DNA from: Onthophagus taurus
Lineage: Eukaryota; Arthropoda; Insecta; Coleoptera; Scarabaeidae
DNA: 64,000 nt
Assembly: GCF_036711975.1 (NCBI RefSeq)
Contig: NC_091972.1
Coordinates: 19,969,001 to 20,033,000, forward strand
Direction of reading: 5' to 3'
Part shown: positions 55,816-64,000 of the stretch, in pieces
How positions within the stretch are numbered: the stretch's first letter is position 1
Layout of the letters: every line of letters begins with the position of its first letter
Notes under the pieces: model-generated
The model's input: only the letters and a program-made list of their open reading frames with translations
What the model was told of the DNA's origin: nothing
The model's database searches: none
Position numbers and translations under genes: made by a program

Positions 55816-57082
55816 GGTAATTAAGGTAATTTTGCTGTGGGTCTGTTCTTCGACATGTCGCGTGCGTTTGATTCGCTGCCACTAGTCATGCAGAAATTGT
55901 ATGCTTTGGGTTTGCGAGGCACGATTTTAAATTGGCTTCAATCATTTCTGGAGGAACGAAAAATAAAAGTGGTCCTCTCTGGTCAGGAGTCATCGGAATC
56001 AAATGTTTTACTGGGAGTTCCCCAGGGCTCAATCTTGGGCCCATTAATTTTTCTATTGTAAGTATATAAATGACCTTCCTGAGTATCTTTCCGATGTCCA
56101 CATAGTCATGTATGCCGATGACACGTCAATTGCCCTGGCATCGAATGATGCTGGTATGCTTTTTTCTAAAGTCAAGCATACCGTTGAATCATTTGATGCT
56201 TGGTGCAAACAAAATCGTATTATTCTTAATCTAAAAAAGACCGTGTTTGTAAATTTTCATAAGAGGAGAAGGCTTCCGCAGCCCGATGAGATCATTCTAT
56301 CAAATAGCTGCAAGTTTTTGGGTGTTTATCTAGACGAGCAGCTAAGTTTTGAGAAAAATGTTGATCATCTGGTTTCGAAATTGAACTCGTCCTTTTATGC
56401 AATTCTGAAGTTGAAGGGATGCCTCCCGCTATCGGGATTATTAGATGCGTATTATGCTCTCTGTTATTTGCATCTCTCATACAATATATTATTGTGGGGA
56501 AGATCGACGGAGTAGTGGCGTGCCTTTGTAGCACAGAAGCGCATTATAAGATTAATCTTCGACCTAAACTGCAGAGATTCGTGTAGAGATACATTCAAGG
56601 CCAATTCGCTTCTTACTCTTCAAAGTATATATATATATAAATCAGTTGTTCATGTGCGGGAGCATGTCAATAGATACCCTGTCGTGAAACACAATTACGA
56701 AACTAGATCTGATAGTTTGGTGTGCTTGGATCATCATAAGACGGCTTTCTTTGAAAAGAGTCCACGGTATGATTTCCCAAAGCTCTATAATAATTTGCCA
56801 TCTGCAATTAAAAAAGTTGATACGCTTAGCTCATTTAAACATAAAGTAAAAATGATGCTTGTAGAAAGGGCGTTTTACGACCGCCAGGAATACTTGTCAT
56901 TTAATTTTAGTATTAGTCCTAGTCAACTAGCATAGGTCATACTTCATAATTTAATTTCTCTCTTTCTTTGTTGAATATTGTGTATGTTGTGTATTATATA
57001 TTGTATGTGGTTTGAACTTGTCACATCTACTATTTGTAGCCAGGTGATTAAATAAATTATTATTATTATTATTATTATTATA
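55816..57082 (+). mobile_element. LINE fragment Y (RT to 3' end with ATT tail)
   Basis: A second, different RT begins just before motif A (GLFFDMSRAFDSLP), then GVPQGSILGPLIF, YADDTSIA, KFLGVYLDEQLSF and a C-terminal region ending SPSQLA at 56935. The 3' UTR ends in an ATT repeat (about 57055-57081) that abuts the pseudogene's intron acceptor. Two sets of RT motifs prove two elements. Confidence 0.8.
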
Positions 57083-57260
57083 GCTGCAAATAAAATATAA
57101 AAATTATATTAGCAACAAATATTTTTCATCAAACTCATTGTATTGAACCGCTAAGAAGGAGTTAAACTCTGAATAGACAACGAATTTGAAACGATTTATA
57201 CACATACAAAAGATTTTTTTTTAATTCCAGTTATTGAGAATTCTAATCAAGAATTAGTTT

Positions 57261-58072
57261 TGTGAATGAAGATCACAAAACTAGCCATAATGATTTCATA
57301 TATTACTTTGTTTATTGTGTTACTGTAATTAACTAAATACACATATAAGTACTGCATAAAAATCGTTGTTGCAGGATGTTTCTGTAAGTCGTGGCTTAAT
57401 TTTAATCACAAATACTAGAGTAAAATGATGTAAAAAGTTTCTTGTCTAAACCTATAATAAATAAACAGTGCGATGTTATTGGAAGTCGTTTAAGATGATT
57501 TTGAAAATAAGCAACAATGGGATCAAAATTCCATTTAAAAGTCTATTTTATGTTAAAATTATTTTCACTCTTAGAAATTTTTGATTAGATGCATCGTTTT
57601 CGAGTTATTCACAAAAAGATTCAAGAACGTTTTTGAAATGTTGTCATTAATCGTAAGTTAATTCGAACAAAGTGATTTACTCACAACAATAATAACAAAT
57701 TACAAAAATAACAACAAAAACAACTCATCACACGTAAATACTGCTGGTCAAACGGATATCCGACAACTATCCGGTATCCGGCCTATCCGGCAATTTTTTA
57801 ATATCCGGCCGGAGAGCTTACCGGCTTTGGCTAGATATTCAAAACCTATTACTTAGTGGACACTAGTAGGTGTTGGACACTGCAGATAATAATCAAGTTC
57901 AACCCCAATAGGACTTTTTTCATTGAATACAACTTTATTTATATCAGGTTTGTCATTAGCAACCTCACTGTAACAATCCCAATACGATATATAAAATCTC
58001 TTATTGCAGTTTCGTCTAGTTTTCTTCTCTTCGCTTGTACTTTATCATCACATTCATTACGTTTTTAAAGTA
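57261..58072. other. Intergenic with a TATCCGG-rich tip
   Basis: Positions 57750-57830 hold four ATCCGGC-type motifs (TATCCGGCCTATCCGGC and similar), a composition typical of hAT-like transposon ends. No second end is found. The rest is AT-rich. Confidence 0.35.
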
Positions 58073-58620
58073 TCTTCTTTTTAATGCTACAAGCCGTTTT
58101 GAAAAATCACTTTCAGTTCTTGAGAAATAAACTTTTGAAATGATCGACAGTTTTTACGAATTTTGCAATTTTCGCCGATTAAGTTTTAAAAATTCGTATA
58201 AAATCCAATTCTTGGTATATGAGTATGAAAATTTTCCAAAGTGATAATAAAAGTGTCTTCTTTCCAATGAACCAACCCGTTTTGAAAAATTACTTTTAGT
58301 TTTTGAGAAAACAATATTTGAAGTTTTGATAAAATTTTCGATGTTGCAATTTTCATCAATAACTTTCAAAATTCACTGTAAAATTCATTTCTTGAAGGAT
58401 CCTTGTGGAAATATCACCAATTATTAATTATAGTATGCTCTTTTTAATGCAAAAGGGCGTTTTTGAAAAATCACATTTAGTTCTTGAGAAATAAATTTTT
58501 GAAATAATCGACAATTTTATGGATTTTTCCAAATTTTGCAAAAAATTTGTATAAAATCCATTTCTTGGAATATGAGCTTCAAAAAAATTTGCCATCCCAA
58601 GACACCAGCACTCCAAATAC
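58073..58620 (+). repeat. Three diverged ~180-bp satellite-like units
   Basis: Units begin near 58073, 58257 and 58436, each with CGTTTTTGAAAAATCAC-like text followed by TTGAGAAATAAA or a variant and a CGACAATTTT-like part. The period is about 180 bp. Units differ by many substitutions. Confidence 0.7.
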
Positions 58621-59311
58621 ACCTCCGAAAACATCAAATAATCCCGAAATGTCTACCACTGTTAATATATACAATTATTTAGGAGGTTCATGCCTAATCT
58701 CGCCCTAAACGAAATCAAAAACATCACTATTATATTTCAAAATAAAACCAATAAGGAACGATGAAAAATTTTTTTTGAAAAAATTTGCACCATAACTTCT
58801 AAATTGTCCATTCTCAGTGACTTAAATTCTTCAAAACACATATTGTGTTAACACCTAAAGCATTAATGCGCCCCAAAATAATCAATAATCTTGTAATCAA
58901 AGCAATCTTTCGTTAATTAGGTACTCGACCATCTTGTAAACTTCGCTTTGTTATTACTGTTACCATTGATAAGATGATTTATTCTTCGATGAGACGTCGT
59001 CTTGATCATTACCTTTTACTACAAAGAGAAGATTTCAAAAGAAGATATTCGTGTAAAAGTCTATTTTTTTAATGCCAGATTACTTAGTTTTTGGAGAAGA
59101 ATTATTGGAGATTAAAATAAATTATGTAATTAAATTACTTTGTTCTTAGATATAAAATTTTTCTAATTTTTTTTTAATTTAAAGCTTTATCAAATTATCT
59201 TGTTTTTATCAGCACCGTGAACTCCACATTTTTAAGAGTAAAAGTTTTTATGGTAATATTATCAGAGGAAATCACTTGAAGTGTTTTTTAATTAAAATGG
59301 GATGTAGGAAC
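58621..59311. other. Intergenic, no gene seen
   Basis: AT-rich. From about 59255 it matches the flank at 53950-54040. Confidence 0.4.
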
Positions 59312-59405
59312 TAATATTATACATTGAAAGAGTTATCCATGTTGCAAGAATAATGATCAAATAAAAACCATATAAAAACTTCTAACTTGCGTTTATTTAT
59401 ATAAA

Positions 59406-59441
59406 GTCGTACTAGTTTCGGGTTACCCCATCATCAGCGAC
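59406..59441 (-). ncRNA. Hammerhead ribozyme motif, left arm
   Basis: On the minus strand: GTCG, core CTGATGA, stem II GGG/CCC with loop GTAA, GAAA, self-complementary ACTAGT, A, CGAC. Same as the right-arm copy. Confidence 0.8.
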
Positions 59442-59818
59442 AACTATAAAGAGTACGAAAAATAAGATAACAATCAAAAAGTGATAAATATAATAGAGTG
59501 ATGTTAACTCGATAAAAAATATATAGAATATATAGAAATTATTTGTAGTAGTTGTTAATTTCTCCATAAAAAGTTTTCCATTTTGATTGTTTTTGCCTCT
59601 AAGTTTAGATTATTTTTGTTTGATTTAAGATTAGTTTAAGGTTTTTCGCGTATTTTTAAATAAATTCTTTGAACGTCTTATATTTTAACTTAACTTCTAA
59701 CTTTTATTTCAACAAAATTTATTATTTATAAAAAAATATATTTTTTATCGAGTTAACATCACTCTATTATATTTATCACTTTTCGATTGTTATCTTATTT
59801 TTCGTACTCTTTATAGTT

Positions 59819-59854
59819 GTCGCTGATGATGGGGTAACCCGAAACTAGTACGAC
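59819..59854 (+). ncRNA. Hammerhead ribozyme motif, right arm
   Basis: GTCG (59819-59822), CTGATGA (59823-59829), stem II GGG/CCC, GAAA (59841-59844), ACTAGT, then A at 59850 and CGAC (59851-59854) pairing with GTCG. Predicted cleavage is between 59850 and 59851. Confidence 0.8.
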
Positions 59855-59911
59855 TTTATATAAATAAACGCAAGTTAGAAGTTTTTATATGGCTTTTATT
59901 TAATATTATAC

Positions 59912-60236
59912 AGGTATTATTTTTTTTAATCTTTGGATATTAATTATATTCTTTGAAAACCACTAAATTAAATATTTATTAATACTAATAAAAAATCTAA
60001 CATTTACAGAAACATCTTTCGTGTTAAACAATGAGTAATCTCAAACTGTAAAACATGTGGTAGTATCAATTATTATCGGTAATATCTTAAGTAGTATGGT
60101 CGCAATATTACCGGATATCTAATTAAAGATATTATTACAAAATAGATTCAAAATAAAAAGTATAATTATGTTGTATCATCTTTATTTTATTTGATTATTA
60201 CTAAATATATAAATTATTTAGGTCGTTACTAGGAAA
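59912..60236. other. 3' flank of gene 6
   Basis: Contains TTTATT at about 60180-60192, candidate minus-strand polyadenylation signals for the gene at 60237. Otherwise AT-rich. Confidence 0.4.
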
Positions 60237-61710
60237 TTATGCATGTGGACATTTGGCATCAACAGGATAATCACAAACATTCAAAACGGGGTTGAAATGT
60301 AAACCATCAGGACATGGCATATCATACGCTACTCCCCAATCACATTTACAATATCTATCACAAACCTTAGGATGGGAATGGAAGACGGGGAAATCACCAT
60401 TTTGAGATGGGCATACGACGCTAGAGCAATCATCACCAGGAACTGGAGATGTTACTGGTGTTTGAGTGGAAGTTGTAGTGGTATCATCGGGTAATACGTC
60501 ATCGGTAGTTGGATCCGGTTTTTGCGTGGTTGTTGGAAGTGGGGCTCCATTGCAACCAGCATTTTCAGGCCAATCACAGACGTTTAATTCGGTGTTAAAA
60601 TGTAATCCAGTTGGGCATGGCATGTCATGAACAGTACCGTAGTTATCGCATTTACAATATCTTCCACAATCTTTAGGATGTGCGTGGAATACTGGGTATG
60701 GACCAGGAGTGTAAGGACAACTCACTGATGCACAATCTCCAGGTTTAGGAGTGGTTATAGTGGGTGTTTGGGTTGTAGGCGTTGGTGGAGCTGGAGTTGT
60801 TTTTTCAGTGGTAGTTGTTTTTGGAGTGGTAGTCGAACCTCCATTACATCCAGCATTTTCTGGCCAATCGCAAACATTTAAGTCGGTATTGAAATGTAAT
60901 CCAGCTGGGCATGGCATGTCATGGACAGTACCGTAGTTATCGCATTTACAATATCTTCCACAATCTTTAGGATGTGCGTGGAAAACTGGATATTGTCCAG
61001 GAGTGTAAGGACAAGTCACTGATGCACAATCTCCAGGTTTAGGAGTGGTTATAGTGGTTGTTTGGGTTGTAGGCGTTGGTGGAGCTGGAGTTGTTTTTTC
61101 AGTGGTAGTTGTTTCATCAGTTATAGTTGTTTTTGGAGTGGTAGTCGAGCCTCCATTGCATCCAACATTTTCTGGCCAATCGCAGACATTTAATTCAGTA
61201 TTAAAATGTAATCCAGCTGGGCATGGCATATCATGAACAGTACCGTAGTTATCGCATTTACAATATCTTCCACAATCTTCAGGGTGAGCGTGGAAAACTG
61301 GGTATTTTCCAGGTGTATACGGACACGTTACGGATTCGCAGCTTCCAGAATTAGGGGTTGAATCAGGTTGTGTAGTTGGAATTGACGTCCCAGTAGTAGG
61401 TCCAGCTGATCCACTACATTCCGCGTTTTCTGGCCAATCACAGACGTTTAATTTAGAGTTAAAATGTAAATCAGAGGGGCAGGTGTATAGTACAGGTTTC
61501 CCCCAGTCACATTTATAGAATTTATTGCAGTCTTTATCATCGACAAGGAAGTCTACGTAAGCACCATTAGTACTTGGGCATACTCCAACAGGATCCGCAC
61601 CAATTCCAGCGATACTCAAAAGACTTAAAGCAGCTATAGCTACATATAAATGATAAAAATTATATTAGCAACAAATATTTTTTATCAAATTGTGTCTTAC
61701 CTCTCATCAT
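60237..61710 (-). CDS. Secreted CBM14 protein with five domains (gene 6)
   Basis: CDS is 61701-61710 joined to 60237-61639, 470 residues. ATG ATG AGA G then donor GTAAGA, 61-bp intron, acceptor TGTAG; the signal peptide is MMRAIAALSLLSIAGIGA. Domain 1 (CPSTNGAYVDFL) and the last domain (CSSVVCPSQNGDFP) match those of gene 3. The three middle domains start CESVTCPYTPGK, CASVTCPYTPGQ and CASVSCPYTPGP. Linkers are Thr/Pro rich (TTTPKTTT, PAPPTPTTQT), shorter than in gene 3. It is the closest intact relative of the pseudogene at 54474, whose promoter and first exon it matches. Expected role: chitin binding in the peritrophic matrix. Confidence 0.92.
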
Positions 61711-61766
61711 TGTATTGAACTGCTAAGAAGGAGCTAAACTCTGAGTAGACAACGAATTTGAAACGA

Positions 61767-61773
61767 TTTATAT
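61767..61773 (-). promoter_or_regulatory. TATA box of gene 6
   Basis: Minus-strand GTATATAAATC with a CTCAGAG start-like motif about 30 bases downstream, then 31 bases to the ATG. The pseudogene at 57083-57260 keeps a related TATA region. Confidence 0.65.
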
Positions 61774-61779
61774 ACACAC

Positions 61780-62452
61780 AAAATATTTTTTCTGATTGCA
61801 ATTATTGAGAAATCTAATCAAGGATTTATTTTGTAATATTCATCCGGTTTTCATGATTGATGCATTATTTGTTAAAACAATTGTGTACACACAAAAAACG
61901 GATTAAAAATCGTTTAAAAAGTATTTTTATTTGATTGAAGAAGCGGCAACAGACGTACAAACAATTCATAATTCAATTTGTTTTATGTTTTGATACAAAC
62001 AGTATTGTGCTAGCATATGTTGAAGTAAACAACAAATATTTATTGTTCAATTATGCACCCTTTATAGAAAATAAAATTTAAATCTCAATACAATTCAGTC
62101 TACACAGAACTGCACTATATCAAGTGTAATCAGACAATATCAATCAATTACCTGTAATAATTAACCTTGGGGACCAATTAGAAAAATATTTACCTATCGA
62201 TTAATTTTATTAATTTAAATCGTCATGAAATAGCTGTCACTAACTGAGAGAGTAATAATAAAGATTTGTACTTTCAGAAAATTACAAAAGAAGAATATTG
62301 CAAAACGTCAGTACCAAACATAAGTAAAAATAAGAAGAAAAATATCGATAAATAAGGATAATTTTAAAATGAACGTTTTATAAAAACATAATATTAATAC
62401 AAGTTCAAATTTTATTTATATAACACAATCATTTAATTGAGAAAAAATTAAT
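61780..62452. other. Intergenic between genes 6 and 7
   Basis: AT-rich; no gene. Candidate minus-strand AATAAA for gene 7 is TTTATT at about 62410. Confidence 0.4.
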
Positions 62453-63164
62453 TTATTCACATCCTGCATCAGCTGGCCAATCACAAACATTGAGTTCGGT
62501 GTTGAAATGAAGTCCATCTGGGCATGGCATATCATAGGCAACTCCCCAATCGCATTGGCAGAATCTCCCACAAGTTTCAGGGTGGGCAAAGTAATGAGGG
62601 AAATCACCATTTTCTTTTGGGCATGGATCATTTGGGCATCTGCCTTGACCGTTTCCATCGCCACTTTCGTCACTTTCAGAGCTAGAACTAGAGCTGGAGC
62701 TACCGGAATCTTCTTCAACATTGCCATCTCCTCCCTCAACTTCTTCTTCTTCATCACCTCCATCAACTACTTCTTCATCATCATCCCCTTCATTGCTTTC
62801 GCTGCTGCTACTGTTGCTGCTTCCACTGTCATTTCCACTGTCATCTCCACCATCACCGTTGCATCCAGCTTTATCTGGCCAATCACAGACTTCCAATTCT
62901 TTGTTGAAATGTAAATCAGATGGGCAATCGAATTTGACGGGTTTTCCCCAATCGCATTTGTAAAAGACGGTGCAATCTTTATCATCTACCAAGAAATCAA
63001 CTTTATCCGGATTCATGTCGTCGGGGCATTCACCAACTGGGTCGGCTTTGGCATATTGGAAAGCCAATACAAAGGTGGCACATAACAAGAATGTAGCTAA
63101 AATATAAGATATAAAGTTATAACTAAGCTTATTATATTGAAATTGTTATGGACTCACCTTTCAT
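62453..63164 (-). CDS. Secreted protein with two CBM14 domains and an acidic linker (gene 7)
   Basis: CDS is 63158-63164 joined to 62453-63096, 216 residues. ATG AAA G, donor GTGAGT, 61-bp intron, acceptor TTTTAG; the signal peptide is MKATFLLCATFVLAFQYAKA. Domain 1 (CPDDMNPDKVDFLVDDKDC to AGC) is the type found first in genes 3 and 6. Domain 2 (CPNDPCPKENGDFPHYF to CDWPADAGCE) is closest to their last domain. The linker of about 70 residues is Asp/Glu/Gly/Ser only, with two runs of Ser, and lacks the Thr/Pro of the others. It could bind calcium or be phosphorylated; that is inference. Confidence 0.92.
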
Positions 63165-63231
63165 TTTGATATTTAGTCAAATTGCTGTGATGAACCAATT
63201 CGAATAATAATTTAAGTATGCGGCGGCCCTA

Positions 63232-63238
63232 TTTTATA
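63232..63238 (-). promoter_or_regulatory. TATA box of gene 7
   Basis: Minus-strand GCTATAAAATAGGG about 70 bases upstream of the ATG. This context is GC-richer than in the paralogues. Confidence 0.6.
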
Positions 63239-63239
63239 G

Positions 63240-64000
63240 CATAAATAAAAAAAAATGCCGATAATTTAATTATAAAGAACAAATTACTATAATTGGTAAT
63301 TAATTAGTGTTGATAAAAGCGAGATAATTAATAATAGCCAATAGATATTTATCTATTGCTACCAACACAATAGTTCAATACATATAGTGTATTAAAAGTT
63401 CATACAAAAAATATTAATGGTTATCGATCAATGAAACCGGATATAATATGATTTCTTTTCGCTTTGATGCAAGGCATACGTGCATTATATGAAAATACAT
63501 TTTGGGGGGTTAGGTTAGGCCGTCTTATAATCAAAGTAACTTCTAAGTTACCTATATTATTTTACATAAAATTTTAAAAATAGCCAGTATAATAGGGCCG
63601 TTAAGGTCAATCGATTAGAAAGACCGTCTTTCAAAAAATCGATAATCTATATTAAATTAGACGGATTAGTAACGTTTTCAATAAAAAAAAATACTGAACG
63701 GCCCTATTTAGTGTTTCAATATGGTTATGCAGAAAAATTGCTTCCTTCAAAATGGTTAGGGACTAAGAAACGAAATATTTTTAGGTTATAAAGAAATGCT
63801 TGAGGTTAAGTTTAGCCAAATTATAAGTTTCCAGGGCTTTTAATTTATTTTATATAAATTGTTTGACGCATCTCGAGAATGTATTCTCGAGATACTTCAA
63901 AAATTATTCTCTCCTAAACAGTTAGGAATTAAGAAATGAAATATTTTGAGGATACAAAATTATAAACTTCTGCTATTCTTTCCTTCCACTTCTTCCTAGG
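63240..64000. other. Upstream flank of gene 7
   Basis: No gene. An inverted repeat AATAGGGCCGTT (63591-63602) and AACGGCCCTATT (63697-63708) encloses a 118-bp MITE-like segment without a clear target duplication. A lone GGTTAGGTTAGG occurs near 63510. Confidence 0.4.

Larger units (their letters stand above)
54474..57112 (-). pseudogene. CBM14 gene destroyed by LINE insertion and deletion (gene 4, dead)
   Basis: The 3' part (54474-54887) matches the last one and a half domains of gene 3: YGTVHDMPCPAGLHFNTDLN to the C-terminus. It has a premature TGA where Gly is expected in the last domain and a Cys-Gly-Tyr where CDYP is normal. The 5' part (57083 to about 57260) keeps the promoter, UTR and intron acceptor (TTGCAG followed by CTA), but the ATG exon has lost its donor. 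Everything between has been replaced by two LINE fragments. Confidence 0.85.
59323..59900. mobile_element. 578-bp non-coding element with ribozyme-bearing inverted arms
   Basis: Bounded by an 11-bp direct repeat TAATATTATAC (59312-59322 and 59901-59911). It has a 36-bp left tail, a left arm 59359-59524 and a right arm 59736-59900 that are reverse complements (about 165 bp). Each arm carries a hammerhead motif. The 211-bp centre has no ORF. The plan (left tail, inverted arms, ribozymes, 11-12 bp target duplication) equals that of the Penelope-like element at 8652-10472, though the sequences differ. Confidence 0.85.

Noticed and set aside
57750..57830. Complete hAT transposon
   Set aside because: Only one TATCCGG-rich end is visible; no partner end, 8-bp duplication or transposase is found.
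63504..63518. TTAGG-type telomeric repeat
   Set aside because: Only two units occur (GGTTAGGTTAGG); far too few for a telomeric tract.

Overview
The window reads as nuclear DNA of an arthropod, most probably an insect and plausibly a beetle. It is AT-rich, has short introns (about 57 to 66 bp) with GT-AG borders, and carries a cluster of genes for secreted chitin-binding (ChtBD2/CBM14) proteins of the peritrophic-matrix type. Almost everything else is transposon sequence. I see no bacterial-style genes, tRNA, rRNA or CRISPR array. The order of the insect is inference.

Host genes. Five intact CBM14 genes lie on the minus strand at 3816-5487, 12249-13518, 44502-47306, 60237-61710 and 62453-63164, with one wrecked copy at 54474-57112. 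All share one plan: a TATA box, a first coding exon of only 7-10 bases (ATG plus one or two codons), a roughly 60-base phase-1 intron that interrupts the signal peptide, and one long second exon. The proteins carry 4, 4, 8, 5 and 2 CBM14 domains. Their linkers differ: Thr/Pro/Cys repeats in the first two, Thr/Gln/Glu/Pro mucin-like in the next two, and an acidic Ser/Asp/Glu/Gly linker in the last. They would be secreted and would cross-link chitin, most likely in the gut peritrophic matrix.

Layout. Positions 248-6290 and 6752-13820 are two copies of a segmental duplication. Each holds a decayed minus-strand repeat ORF, an RNase H-bearing LINE and a CBM14 gene. The second copy was later hit by a Penelope-like element (8652-10472, 12-bp target duplication). 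Positions 14869-18340 form a fold-back element and 18563-20541 a Tc1/mariner-type transposon. From about 20.8 to 38.7 kb a broken Copia element has been split by a pogo-type MITE, an inverted-repeat MITE, a 1.3-kb palindrome, a minus-strand LINE and two Ty3/Gypsy elements, one of which has identical LTRs. Positions 38.7-44.4 kb hold more Gypsy, nested MITE-like elements and a HARBI1 remnant. Positions 48.2-52.2 kb hold a third Gypsy copy. LINEs at 54.9-57.1 kb destroyed a CBM14 gene. A small element at 59323-59900 has the same architecture as the Penelope element.

Most notable: both the Penelope-like element and the non-coding 578-bp element end in inverted repeats that each carry a hammerhead ribozyme motif with a self-complementary stem III, and both are bounded by 11-12 bp target duplications. 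Also notable are a 639+639 bp palindrome that includes flanking DNA outside the transposon, a canonical A AAA AAC slippery heptamer abutting the Gypsy gag stop, and rapid turnover of a cysteine-bearing minisatellite between the two tandem CBM14 paralogues.
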